Origin: Brachyspira pilosicoli
GTDB lineage: Bacteria > Spirochaetota > Brachyspiria > Brachyspirales > Brachyspiraceae
Reading direction: 5' to 3'
Length of the DNA: 64,000 nt
Assembly: GCF_008016535.1 (NCBI RefSeq)
Contig: NZ_SAXY01000040.1
Location: forward strand, 1-64,000
Shown here in pieces: positions 35,451 to 44,456 of this stretch. Position 1 is the first letter of the stretch. Every line of letters begins with the position of its first letter. The notes below the pieces were generated by a model, which saw nothing but the letters and a program-made list of their open reading frames with translations, ran no database searches and had not been told where the DNA came from. Made by a program: the position numbers and the translations under genes.

Positions 35451-36497
35451 ATGATGAGTGACGGTGCATTATCTCAAGATGAAATAGAAGCTTTGCTTAA
35501 AGGAAGTGAAGAGGCTTTTGGCGGCACTGATAGTGCTTCAGCATCTGCTGGAAACGGCAATAATGTAGATAAGCAGCTTTTCAATGAAGCAGCGAAAATC
35601 ATAGCAGATAATCAAGCTTATTCATTATCTTCTATTTCTACAAAGACTGTGTCCATCACAAATATTACTACAACTGTTGGAGATGTAAGTAATTTGCATC
35701 AAATGCTTTCTGGTAAAGTAATAGAGGCAAAAGTATCATACACTGGCTCAGCTAATGGTAATGTTTATTATTTTATGGATGAAAAAGAGGCTTTAACTAT
35801 AGCTTCTCTTATGACTGGTCAGGCTGAAACAGATTTAAATGATATGGTAGCTCAAGTATTAAAAGAAGCTTTCTCTCAAATGATTGGTGTTTCTGATAGT
35901 GCTTTAACTTCTAAGTTTGGAGGAAACTTTACTAATGCTCCTGTAGAAACTAGCGTATTAGATGATGCTGCTTCTATAAATATTGCTGGACCTTTAGCTA
36001 TAGTAAATGCATCTCTAAGTATAGATGGAGAAATAGATAACGCTCCTTATATATTTGCTTTTGAATTGCCTGTTTTACAAGCTATTTTAGCAAATGCTTC
36101 AAAAACTGCTTCTAATGCAAATGCTTCGGCTGCAAACAGTAATAATAATGCTCAAGCTAATGATGCCACTAAACAACTTGGCGTACAACATGCTGAATTT
36201 AATTCTTTAATGCCTGCTTCTGATGTTCAAGGTACTGGTAACATCGGTCTGCTTATGGACGTTACTATGAATATGACTGTTGAACTTGGAAGAGCTACTA
36301 TGACTATTAAAGATATTTTAGGTCTTGGTGAAGGTTCTATAATTGAGCTTCAAAAGTTAGCTGGTGAGCCTGTGGATTTGCTTGTTAATGGAAAATTAAT
36401 CGCTAAGGGTGAGGTTGTAGTTATTGATGAAAACTTCGGTGTTCGTGTAACTGATATTATTAGCCCTATGGACAGATTAAGAAAAAAATCTAAATAA
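35451..36497 (+). CDS. fliY: Flagellar motor switch protein FliY/FliN (long form)
   Basis: A 348-residue protein. Like FliM it starts with an LSQDEIEALLKG CheY-P-docking-type peptide. It has a CheC-like middle domain (about 65-205, MDEKEALTIASLMTG) and, after an Asn/Ala-rich linker, a C-terminal SpoA/FliN domain with MTVELGRATMTIKDILGLGEG and GVRVTDIISP. This makes it the FliY type, not the short FliN. The middle domain suggests CheY-P phosphatase activity as in Bacillus FliY, which is an inference. A terminator follows about 40 bases after the stop. Confidence 0.9.
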   Translation: MMSDGALSQDEIEALLKGSEEAFGGTDSASASAGNGNNVDKQLFNEAAKIIADNQAYSLSSISTKTVSITNITTTVGDVSNLHQMLSGKVIEAKVSYTGSANGNVYYFMDEKEALTIASLMTGQAETDLNDMVAQVLKEAFSQMIGVSDSALTSKFGGNFTNAPVETSVLDDAASINIAGPLAIVNASLSIDGEIDNAPYIFAFELPVLQAILANASKTASNANASAANSNNNAQANDATKQLGVQHAEFNSLMPASDVQGTGNIGLLMDVTMNMTVELGRATMTIKDILGLGEGSIIELQKLAGEPVDLLVNGKLIAKGEVVVIDENFGVRVTDIISPMDRLRKKSK

Positions 36498-36534
36498 GAG
36501 ATAAGATTTAATTAAACATAAATACCTTTTTTAT

Positions 36535-36564
36535 AACGGAGTTTTTAAAGCTCCGTTTTTTATT
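36535..36564 (+). terminator. Intrinsic terminator after fliY
   Basis: AACGGAG (36535-36541) and CTCCGTT (36551-36557) form the stem, followed by a T-rich tail (TTTTTATTTTT). It ends the fliL-fliM-fliY transcript. Confidence 0.85.
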
Positions 36565-36579
36565 TTTAAAGTATATCTA

Positions 36580-36926
36580 AACGAGTATGTTTTGTTGTAT
36601 ATATTTTTAGCTTTGTATATTTGGAATATGTATTAATATAAAATAATACCAACATTTTAAGCTAAGAAATGCAGTCTTTTTGCTTCTTTGGGTCGCTACC
36701 ACAGGCACTTCCTTCGGTCGCAAAAGAAGTGGGGTGCTGCACGGTGTGTACTTCGTTAAGGGCAAAGCCCTGCAAATAATTAAAATAAGAAAGTTAATAA
36801 TTATTAGTGTATATTAAAACTATTATTTTCTATCAATTTTTTGTTGTTCTTTTTCCCGCAGCAAAAAGAACCAAAAAAAATATATATATTGAAAAATATA
36901 GTTGTTTAGGTGTGTACCAAAAATTG
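36580..36926. repeat. G+C-rich intergenic repeat (R2, inverted copy)
   Basis: About 36669-36780 is, in reverse complement, a copy of the block at 55706-55800: both contain GGGCTTTGCCCTTAACGAAG, TACACACCGTGCAGCACCCC and end near ACTGCATTT. The middle differs between copies. A flanking TTGTTCTTTTTCCCGCAG phrase near 36843 recurs near 48584. No gene is seen in this stretch. Confidence 0.8.
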
Positions 36927-37469
36927 CTATCTTCTTATTCTCACAAAATTGCTGTGTATGAAATTATCATCTATATTTAAAACTATCAACATTCTATCTG
37001 CTTTTTTCCAATAATTCTTATCAAAAGGCATTCTAAAACCAATACGCTGACCTACTGGAAACATTACATTATAAAACTTGTCATTGCCTGTAAAGATAAG
37101 CTCTTTATTATTATATAACGATACACTAGCTTTTAATTCTTCTATTGTATTTGAATTTGTATAATTAAAATTATTAACTTCTATGGTAGCTACTACAACT
37201 TCATTGTTATTAGAATCTATATTATTAATTTTAGTAGTGATAGGAGCTCTAAACTTTCTAAAAAACTCTATATTATCAAATAGCCCCGCCCTATTTGCAA
37301 AGAATAATACTACTACAATAGTGAGAAATCCTCCATAAAGAAGCATAAACCATCTTTTAGAAAATACATTTGAACTTCTTGGTATTTTAGGCATTTTTGG
37401 AGTGTGCGGAGGTTTAGTATTGTAAAACTCTAATTCTGGTTTTTTTGGGTCATATACCTCTCTTGCCAA
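36927..37469 (-). CDS. Single-pass membrane protein of unknown function
   Basis: A 180-residue protein: a Pro/Lys-rich cytoplasmic N-terminus (1-38), one membrane segment (about 40-59) and an external domain of about 120 residues with beta-type sequence (EVVVATIEVNNFNYTNSN, then MLIVLNIDDNFIHSNFVRI). There is no known motif. It begins one base after the nnr stop and is certainly cotranscribed with it. The fold may be an FxLYD-like or similar small beta-sandwich, but this is a guess. Confidence 0.65.
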   Translation of the reverse strand: MAREVYDPKKPELEFYNTKPPHTPKMPKIPRSSNVFSKRWFMLLYGGFLTIVVVLFFANRAGLFDNIEFFRKFRAPITTKINNIDSNNNEVVVATIEVNNFNYTNSNTIEELKASVSLYNNKELIFTGNDKFYNVMFPVGQRIGFRMPFDKNYWKKADRMLIVLNIDDNFIHSNFVRIRR

Positions 37470-37470
37470 T

Positions 37471-39009
37471 TTACATCATCCTCTTTAATATTTTTGATTG
37501 AAAATAAGCAACATCTTTTGCCTGAACAGAATCATTGCCTAATTTTTTGCTAGCCTCTAAAAAACTTTTTGATTGTAATATTAATGCTAACTTTGAAGCT
37601 TCAAGCATTTTTAATTTACGTGCTAAAAAGGCTCCAACAAAACCAGCTAATACATCTCCCATTCCAGCTTTGCCCATAGAAACTGTAGGATTATAATTTA
37701 TATATATATCATCATCATTCATCAAAAAACTAACAGCATCTTTTAATATTATATTAGCATTAGTGCTTTCTCTAAACTTTTTTAAAACATTATATGGATT
37801 AGTTAAGGTTTCTATATGATTAATGCCCATAAGTTTTTCAAACTCATAAATATGAGGAGTAAGTAAAAAGTTATTACCCAATTCTGATAAAGTACTTTGA
37901 AACATCAAATATAAAGCATCAGCATCAACAACTGTTGGAATATTTATTCTTTTTACTATAGAATTAATAAAAACTTCAGTTGACATATCTCTTCCAATAC
38001 CAGAGCCTATTATACAAGCATCACTTTTATTTATATCTTCTGCAATATGTAAATCATCTGCTGTAAAATATTTATTATCATATTCCCCAACACCTATAAC
38101 AACAATCTCAGGCATCTCTATCATTACAGCATTTCTAACAATTTCTAATATCGCCTTAGGAACATAAAGCCTAATGTATCCTACCCCACTCCTATAAGCG
38201 GCCTTTGCAGATAGTATGCAAGCTCCTGTGTATTCATAACTTCCGCATACTATGGCAAGTTTTCCCTGCTCTCTCTTAGAATAAAAAGCATTTCTTACTA
38301 TTTCTATATTCTCATCATAATCTATTAAATTAGCAATATAAGGAGTTTCATTTAATATACTCTCTGGAAATATTGATTTTATTATAAATAAATCCCCAAT
38401 ATATTCTCTAGTATTGTATAAAAACATAATGTCTTTAGCAAAACATACAGTATAAGTTTCATCAGCCTTAAAACAACTATTAGAACTATCATCAATCTTT
38501 GAATATAATCCAGAAGGTATGTCTATAGCTATTCTTATAATATTTAATTCATTTAACTTATCTACTAAAAGTTTTTGTATACCTCCTAATGGTCTTCTTC
38601 CCCCCGTACCAAATAATGAATCTAAAACTATATCATTTTCTTCTATCAAATCAATAGCTTCATAAACATTCTCTTCACTTCCCAAATACTTTATTTCAAC
38701 ATTCATAGATTTTAATATATTGAAATTAGCATAAGTGTCTTTATTAACTTTATCTAAATTACCAGTAATATAAACATTTACATTATATCCATTTTTTATT
38801 AAATACCTAGCAACAGCAAAACCATCTCCGCCATTGCCTCCAACAGATGAAAATATATGCACAAAATGATTATCAAGTGTTTCGGCATATCTCTCATATA
38901 ATAAATTAAATATATCTAAAGCTACATGCTCCATCAAAAGTATAGAAGGAATCTTTTCTATTGTTTTCTTATCTATATTTATTACTTCTTCTGTTGTTAC
39001 TACTTTCAT
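37471..39009 (-). CDS. nnr: Bifunctional NAD(P)H-hydrate repair enzyme Nnr (epimerase + dehydratase)
   Basis: A 512-residue fusion that repairs damaged NADH and NADPH. The N-terminal YjeF_N epimerase half has SVGGNGGDGFAVARYLIKNG. The C-terminal ribokinase-like dehydratase half has VCGSYEYTGACILSAKAAYR, VVDADALYL and GKAGMGDVLAGFVGA. The usual GSGD before VLAG reads GMGD here, with the catalytic Asp kept. It lies nine bases after the HU-like/LysM-like gene and one base before the small membrane-protein gene. Confidence 0.93.
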   Translation of the reverse strand: MKVVTTEEVINIDKKTIEKIPSILLMEHVALDIFNLLYERYAETLDNHFVHIFSSVGGNGGDGFAVARYLIKNGYNVNVYITGNLDKVNKDTYANFNILKSMNVEIKYLGSEENVYEAIDLIEENDIVLDSLFGTGGRRPLGGIQKLLVDKLNELNIIRIAIDIPSGLYSKIDDSSNSCFKADETYTVCFAKDIMFLYNTREYIGDLFIIKSIFPESILNETPYIANLIDYDENIEIVRNAFYSKREQGKLAIVCGSYEYTGACILSAKAAYRSGVGYIRLYVPKAILEIVRNAVMIEMPEIVVIGVGEYDNKYFTADDLHIAEDINKSDACIIGSGIGRDMSTEVFINSIVKRINIPTVVDADALYLMFQSTLSELGNNFLLTPHIYEFEKLMGINHIETLTNPYNVLKKFRESTNANIILKDAVSFLMNDDDIYINYNPTVSMGKAGMGDVLAGFVGAFLARKLKMLEASKLALILQSKSFLEASKKLGNDSVQAKDVAYFQSKILKRMM

Positions 39010-39018
39010 CTGCTATCC

Positions 39019-40641
39019 TTATTTTCTATATTTTACATTATCTTTAATTATCTCTATAAATGAAGATATAGGATTTTTAGTAATTTTATTATATCTATTC
39101 ATTTTATATAATAAATCATTAAATCCCGAATGTTCTGATAATATTTTTGTATATGTTTCATTAGGTATTGAATTAGTATTATCTTTAAAAACTCTTATAT
39201 CATAATAGGCAGCTAATTTTAATGACCACATAGCATGATTATATTTTTTGCCATTTTGTAAAACAGGATAAACTTTAATAAAAGATTTTGATAAACTATT
39301 TTCGAATGTTTTTAACTCATCTATATTAGAAAATTGAGGAAGTAATTTATAAGTTACTCTGCTGCCTTTTTTTATTGGAGTAATTATATCGTATTTATTA
39401 TAAGCAGATATAACAGGCCAATAGGTAGAATTTCCATATACCTCTTTAGCTATATCCCAATAATACATATTGTTTGATACAGTATAAGATAAATTAGCTG
39501 TTTTAACATTTGTGAAATATCCATTTACTATATCAGATAACTTTTCATTATCCACATTGTTACTTCCATTGTTATTAACATTCAAAAGAAACATAATTAT
39601 AACAGCAATAATAATAATTATCACTGCTGCTATTTTTAATATAAAAAAATTGTTCTTTGTTTTTTTTTTTTCATCAGTTGTTTCTTTATCAGAAATATTT
39701 GACATATCTAATAATTCATCTGTGCTGTAATCTTTCATTTCTAATTGCTTCTCACTAATCGCGGCTCTTTCATTAAAGAATTTATTATTAACCCTATTAA
39801 TAAAAACAACATCAGCAGTAAAAGCAACATATCCTTTATTGTAGAAAAAAGTACCAAAATTATCTATATAAACACTTTCATTATGATCAACTAAATGTCT
39901 AATAGTTTCAAATACTGCCTCAAAAAATTTTTTCTTTTCTAATCTATCATTAACATTATCAATCTTAGATATGATACTGTAAAGTGAAGCATCAAAACCC
40001 ATATCAGCACTTCTAAAAGCTATATTATAATTCTTGTCAATAAAAACATTTCCAACTTCATAAATAAAAAATATTTTCTTTTCTAATACCAAAGAAGTAA
40101 TATTTTCAAATAGATTATTAATTTCATCTTCAATAACATTCTTATCCAAATACTTTTTAGCAGAAGATAATCTATCTATTAGTTTATTATATCCCAAATA
40201 TTTATTTTTTATATCTTGAATCTTCATTTCAACTAAATAAACTAAAGCTCTATCTGCCTCAAAGTTTATATGACCATCGCTATGAAAAAAAGTGCCGAAA
40301 TTTTCTATATATACATTCTCTCCATTATCAACTAAATGTTTAATATTTTCAAAAATCATTTCATATATCTTTTTTTTTACAGCTCTATTTTTTACAGTAT
40401 CATATTTTTCTGTTATAGTATTCAAAGAAGCATCAAAAGATATATCAGCACTTCTAAATATAATATCATAATTTTTATCTAAATATATATATCCTAACTC
40501 GTACATATAAAAAACTTTATTGTTTAGAACATATGGAGTAATACTAGAAAATAATTCATTAATGAGTTTATTTACTTCTGTTTTTGTAGTTCTTAATCTT
40601 GAAAACAATCTATCAATTAATATACTATTTGTACTAAACAT
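39019..40641 (-). CDS. Double HU-like domain / membrane / LysM-like protein
   Basis: A 540-residue protein with an odd design. Two tandem repeats (about 20-141 and 168-285) each end in an HU/IHF-type hairpin (VYIENFGTFF at 110-119 and VYIDNFGTFF at 258-267), like the HU beta-arm motif G-x-F-G-x-F. A single membrane segment follows (about 332-354). The exported C-terminus has a LysM-like stretch (MYYWDIAKEVYGNSTYWPVI, then GSRVTYKLLP). The orientation would place HU-like domains in the cytoplasm and the LysM-like domain at the cell wall. AAGGGG precedes the ATG. Confidence 0.65.
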   Translation of the reverse strand: MFSTNSILIDRLFSRLRTTKTEVNKLINELFSSITPYVLNNKVFYMYELGYIYLDKNYDIIFRSADISFDASLNTITEKYDTVKNRAVKKKIYEMIFENIKHLVDNGENVYIENFGTFFHSDGHINFEADRALVYLVEMKIQDIKNKYLGYNKLIDRLSSAKKYLDKNVIEDEINNLFENITSLVLEKKIFFIYEVGNVFIDKNYNIAFRSADMGFDASLYSIISKIDNVNDRLEKKKFFEAVFETIRHLVDHNESVYIDNFGTFFYNKGYVAFTADVVFINRVNNKFFNERAAISEKQLEMKDYSTDELLDMSNISDKETTDEKKKTKNNFFILKIAAVIIIIIAVIIMFLLNVNNNGSNNVDNEKLSDIVNGYFTNVKTANLSYTVSNNMYYWDIAKEVYGNSTYWPVISAYNKYDIITPIKKGSRVTYKLLPQFSNIDELKTFENSLSKSFIKVYPVLQNGKKYNHAMWSLKLAAYYDIRVFKDNTNSIPNETYTKILSEHSGFNDLLYKMNRYNKITKNPISSFIEIIKDNVKYRK

Positions 40642-40688
40642 AACTACCCCTTAGATAAACATATACAGATTATATATTAATTTAAAAT

Positions 40689-40735
40689 AAAAAAAAAGCC
40701 TAATTCTTTAATTTTACAAAAAAATCAGGCTTTTT
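40689..40735 (-). terminator. Intrinsic terminator after trxA
   Basis: On the minus strand AAAAAGCCT and AGGCTTTTT (from 40735-40727 and 40701-40693) form the stem, extended by three more pairs, with a run of about nine T residues. It lies 20 bases past the trxA stop. Confidence 0.85.
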
Positions 40736-40755
40736 AATTTTTCTTTAATTTATTT

Positions 40756-41073
40756 TTATAGATATTCTTGAAGCCATTCTTTTAATTGAGCTTCATTTTT
40801 CATTCCTTCAGCTCTCTTAATAATTTCACCTTTTTTGAAAACCATAAGTGTAGGTATAGATTGAACTCCATATTTAGCTGCTATCTCTTCTGCTTCTTCA
40901 ACATTTACAGCAGCAAAATTCATCTTATCAGAATTAGCATCTGCAACCTTATGCAAAATAGGTGTCTGCATTTTGCATGGTCCGCACCATTCTGCAAAAA
41001 AATCTACCAAAGTTGCCTTATCTGATGATATTGCACTTTCAAAATTATCTGATTTTAATTCTTGTACTGACAT
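40756..41073 (-). CDS. trxA: Thioredoxin
   Basis: A 105-residue thioredoxin with the active site WCGPCK (Cys30, Cys33), the buried FAEWC context and the cis-Pro in QSIPTLMVFK. It reduces protein disulfides in the cytoplasm and is recharged by TrxB (23.1 kb). GAGGGGG lies nine bases before the ATG. It is a single-gene transcript between its own promoter and terminator. Confidence 0.96.
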   Translation of the reverse strand: MSVQELKSDNFESAISSDKATLVDFFAEWCGPCKMQTPILHKVADANSDKMNFAAVNVEEAEEIAAKYGVQSIPTLMVFKKGEIIKRAEGMKNEAQLKEWLQEYL

Positions 41074-41112
41074 ATTATAATCCCCCTCGTCAATGATATT
41101 TAATGTTTGTAT

Positions 41113-41141
41113 AATCTAAACATAATTTAAATAAATGTCAA
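41113..41141 (-). promoter_or_regulatory. Promoter of trxA
   Basis: TTGACA (41141-41136), a 17-base spacer and TAGATT (41118-41113), about 40 bases before the trxA start. Confidence 0.5.
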
Positions 41142-41398
41142 TAGAATTATGTTAATTTTAAAAACCAAATTAACATAACTATATATTTATATATAATTTC
41201 AAATATTTTTTTAATATCCTAATAAATTAAAAAAACATATACTACACATTATAACTAATATATAATAAATTAAATAAACTAAAAAATTTTATACCAAATA
41301 TAGTTATGTTTTGCTTAATAAATAAGTTAATATTTTTATATAATTAAAATAAATTCAATATAAAGTTTAATTTATCTTTAATATTGAGTTTTAAATAT
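41142..41398. other. A/T-rich gap between trxA and the hydroxyacid oxidase gene
   Basis: No reading frame. Two distant segments are imperfect inverted repeats (around 41168-41183, AACATAACTATATATT, and around 41297-41312, AAATATAGTTATGTTT). They could form a long-range stem, but neither a terminator tail nor a gene is visible. Confidence 0.35.
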
Positions 41399-42412
41399 TT
41401 AAAATCTTATAATATCTCTAGTTATTTCTTTTAAGCCATGAACCCCACACATAGTCATAGCATCTTCAAGTTCAGCCCCCAATTGAGCAACATAAGATTT
41501 CACTCCCTCTTCTGCCCCGCCATAAACAGCTATAACAAAAGTTCTCGCAATAACAACACCGTCAGCACCAATAGCAAGCGCCTTTAATATATCAGCACCG
41601 CTTCTAATACCGCCATCTACTAATATTTTAATCTTTCCTTTAACAGCATCAACTATCTCAGGCAGAACTTCAGCAGTAGAAGGACATTGGTCAAGTACTC
41701 TTCCACCATGATTTGATACTATTATAGCATCAGCACCAGCCTCAACTGCCTTTTTAGCTCCATTAACTGTCATTATTCCCTTTATTATAAATGGTCTGTT
41801 AGCAATCTCTTTTATTTGCCTTAATTCATCAACAGTTTTACTTCCTGCCTTTGGAGTGAGATTTTTTAAAAAAGGAAGTCCAGCAGCATCAACGTCCATA
41901 GCAACAGCAAAAGCATTAGAATCTGCAACTAGTTTCATTTTATCTTTTATCACATCTATATTCCAAGGCTTTACAGTAGGAATTCCTATACCATTTTGCT
42001 TTTTTATCATAGTAGTAGCAGCAATCATTACATTAGGGTTAGTTCCGTCCCCAGTGAAAGCTGCAATTCCAGCATCTGCACAAGATTTTACTAATATATC
42101 ATTATAATCTTCTTCCTCATATTTATTGCCATAATGAAGTTTAACAGCACCAACAGGTCCAGCAAATATAGGATATTTAAACTTTTTACCAAATAACTCA
42201 AAAGAAGTATCAACATCTTCATTTGATGTTATAGTATCCATATTAAGTCTTATCTCTCTCCATTTGTCATAATTTCTAATAGCAACATCTCCTATCCCCT
42301 TAGCACCAGGTCCAGGCATACAATCCCTGCATACTCTGCCATTACATATAGCACAAGCCTTACAAAACCCCATGCAATCTTTCGCAGCTTCTATTATTTC
42401 TTTATATGTCAT
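41399..42412 (-). CDS. FMN-dependent alpha-hydroxy-acid oxidase/dehydrogenase family protein
   Basis: A 337-residue TIM-barrel flavoenzyme of the lactate oxidase/glycolate oxidase family. FMN-site and active-site motifs are FAGPVGAV, FIIKGIMTV (barrel Lys), IVSNHGGR (catalytic His and Arg) and ILVDGGIRSGADILKALAIGADGV. The N-terminus carries an unusual Cys cluster (Cys13, 17, 20, 23, 28 and 31) that could hold a metal or Fe-S cluster. Oxidation of a 2-hydroxy acid is likely; the substrate is unknown. AAAGGAA precedes the ATG. It lies 85 bases after the PTS IIA gene on the same strand. Confidence 0.85.
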   Translation of the reverse strand: MTYKEIIEAAKDCMGFCKACAICNGRVCRDCMPGPGAKGIGDVAIRNYDKWREIRLNMDTITSNEDVDTSFELFGKKFKYPIFAGPVGAVKLHYGNKYEEEDYNDILVKSCADAGIAAFTGDGTNPNVMIAATTMIKKQNGIGIPTVKPWNIDVIKDKMKLVADSNAFAVAMDVDAAGLPFLKNLTPKAGSKTVDELRQIKEIANRPFIIKGIMTVNGAKKAVEAGADAIIVSNHGGRVLDQCPSTAEVLPEIVDAVKGKIKILVDGGIRSGADILKALAIGADGVVIARTFVIAVYGGAEEGVKSYVAQLGAELEDAMTMCGVHGLKEITRDIIRF

Positions 42413-42497
42413 AAAAAATTCCTTTAATTAAAACTGTATCTTATAGTTATATAATATTGAACAAAAAAATAAATAAAATAGTTTTAAATTAAAAAAA

Positions 42498-42818
42498 TTA
42501 TTTACGTTTTAATATATCTATCATCTCTTTTATAAGGTTTTTTTCACTCATAGCAGTCATTAAATGGTCCTGAGCATGCACAAATAGCATTGTAATGTCC
42601 ATTTTCTCACCATCCGCTTCCCTTGTTATTAAATTTGTTTGGAATTCATGGGATTTTAAAATGATAGCATCAGCCTCTTTCATCTTTTCTGCCGCCTCAT
42701 CGAACTTTTTTTCTTTAGCAAGTCTTAAAGCCTCATAAGCTAAACTTTTGCTTTCTCCCGCCAAACTAATAATAGGAAATACATTCTCTTCCATAAACTT
42801 TTCTTGTTCTTCTGTCAT
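42498..42818 (-). CDS. PTS lactose/cellobiose-family IIA component
   Basis: A 106-residue helical phosphocarrier. The phosphorylated His is His81 in FVHAQDHLM, and the preceding SLAGESKSLAYEALRLAKE matches the EIIA-Lac family. It passes phosphate from HPr to the IIB protein. It is the downstream partner of IIC and IIB at 44.5-46.1 kb. Length is normal. Confidence 0.93.
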   Translation of the reverse strand: MTEEQEKFMEENVFPIISLAGESKSLAYEALRLAKEKKFDEAAEKMKEADAIILKSHEFQTNLITREADGEKMDITMLFVHAQDHLMTAMSEKNLIKEMIDILKRK

Positions 42819-42840
42819 AATATTAAATCTCCTAATAAAA

Positions 42841-43026
42841 TTATTTATTTTTATAAAATTGCGGTAAATATTCTTTATTTTGTTTTATTATTTCATCAAG
42901 TAGAGTTTTAGCAACTCTCCCGCTTACTACTAATGGATTAACAGTTAATGCTTGAAGTGCTTTACCATAATCTCCATGAACTGCTGCTTCTACAGTTAAT
43001 TGTTCAAAGTTTTTATAAACTGCAAC
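42841..43026 (-). pseudogene. Remnant of a GH4 6-phospho-beta-glucosidase, C-terminus only
   Basis: Sixty-one codons without a start: VYKNFEQLTVEAAVHGD, KALQALTVNPLV and DEIIKQNKEYLPQFY end at TAA 42841-42843. This is the tail typical of family-4 6-phospho-beta-glucosidases (CelF/LicH type), enzymes usually encoded beside lactose/cellobiose PTS genes. Nothing recognisable precedes residue 1; the rest has been deleted. It lies between the MupG-like and IIA genes, so the locus once hydrolysed a phosphorylated beta-glucoside. Confidence 0.7.
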
Positions 43027-43352
43027 AATCCTCTCACTTCAATAAGGAAAGATTTTTGTTTATATAGTTTTAACTTATCCTTATAAACATTAATTGTAAT
43101 ATCAAAAGTACAGTCATTATAAAAACAATCATTATAGCATTTTATTTATTGTAGATATTATATGTTTTTATAACAAACTGAATAACTATAAATAAACCTA
43201 CAATAAAAATGGCATAGCAAAAACAATTTGTATATTATTTAAATACATGTTGCTTACTATTTTATTAGCTATAGGTAAAATTATATTCTATCTAAAAATT
43301 AATTAATTTATTATCATATAAACCCGCTCAAATTAATTTATAGAAAATAATT
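43027..43352. other. Gene-free stretch upstream of the GH4 remnant
   Basis: Where the body of the GH4 gene should be there is only A/T-rich sequence with many stops. A short minus-strand frame near 43200 gives a hydrophobic peptide, but it has no start or family match that I can support. Confidence 0.5.
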
Positions 43353-44435
43353 TTATTCTTTAATTCTAAATTTTTGTGCAGGTTTTATATAATCTAATAA
43401 ATATAAATATTCATCACATATATGACCAACAACATTTGTTCTTCCTGTGTTTTTCATATCTTTTAATGCTATTTGCATCTCCCCAGCATAACTTCCATAT
43501 TGAGAAGAATCAATTAAAATATCACCTTTTTTTATATTTTCTACAGGGTTAAATATATTAAATTTTTCTCCTTTATATTTTACTCTTGATGCTGAAGAAC
43601 GAATCATATAGTCATTTGTATCAATTCTTCTAGTATGAAGCTCCTCTGTAACTATTATCTTTTCTAATTTAGGAATATCTCTTACTAAATCTGCTTTTAA
43701 TATGAGCATATCTTTATTAATATTTGATAGCTTTTTAAATGTATCTTCATTAGCATAACAAGTAGATATAAAAACATTATCAATTCCTGACATAAATAAA
43801 TCTATAGCTTGAATTTCTATAGGTAAAAATCTATGCTCTTCTAAAGTAGGCATACCATCTATTACAGGCCAAGGTCCAAAAGTCGCTTCTTTGGCATTAA
43901 CAAATGCTGATGTTTCTATAGAATATTTTTTAAATTTTTCTGTACATTTAGTAAAGAAATCTCTAGATAAGCCTGTATAAATATGCGGATAAAAATTATG
44001 ACATCCCATTATTGTATTTTTATTAGAACAATAATCTATCACAGTATCTAAATATGATGTATAATCACTCATATTCACTTCTATTTTTAATTTATATTCA
44101 TTAAATGACATGAAAGATTCTTGATTTCCTCCAAACCCTGAATCTAACCTTATAGCCCAAGCTCCTAATTTGTGAAAAAAGTCTAGATTATCATAGGATA
44201 TGGATAATTTATTAAATACATTTGGGGAAATATCTAAAGTTGTTTTTATCCCTCTATCTTTAGCATAATTTATAATTTCTGAGAACTCTTTTATAATTTC
44301 TTCCTTCGAATGTTCTACAGATAATAAACACATAAAACATCTTGTAAATCCATATTTAGAAGCTAAATCTATATATTTTTTATTTTCACTCATATCTGAA
44401 TGAAATGGATAAATTGATATACCTAATTCTTTCAT
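43353..44435 (-). CDS. MupG-family (DUF871) TIM-barrel protein
   Basis: A 360-residue protein of the DUF871/MupG family: GISIYPFHS at the N-terminus, GFTRCFMCLLSVE, LDISPNVF, IRLDSGFGG, CHNFYPHIYTGL and a C-terminal cyclophilin-like domain with RSSASR and ILIDSSQYGSYAGEMQI. MupG of Staphylococcus is a 6-phospho-N-acetylmuramidase acting on PTS-imported MurNAc-disaccharides. Here the PTS is of the lactose/cellobiose type, so the natural substrate may differ. It lies 21 bases after the IIC gene and is cotranscribed with it. Confidence 0.85.
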   Translation of the reverse strand: MKELGISIYPFHSDMSENKKYIDLASKYGFTRCFMCLLSVEHSKEEIIKEFSEIINYAKDRGIKTTLDISPNVFNKLSISYDNLDFFHKLGAWAIRLDSGFGGNQESFMSFNEYKLKIEVNMSDYTSYLDTVIDYCSNKNTIMGCHNFYPHIYTGLSRDFFTKCTEKFKKYSIETSAFVNAKEATFGPWPVIDGMPTLEEHRFLPIEIQAIDLFMSGIDNVFISTCYANEDTFKKLSNINKDMLILKADLVRDIPKLEKIIVTEELHTRRIDTNDYMIRSSASRVKYKGEKFNIFNPVENIKKGDILIDSSQYGSYAGEMQIALKDMKNTGRTNVVGHICDEYLYLLDYIKPAQKFRIKE

Positions 44436-44456
44436 AAGTATTATATTCTCCTTTAA

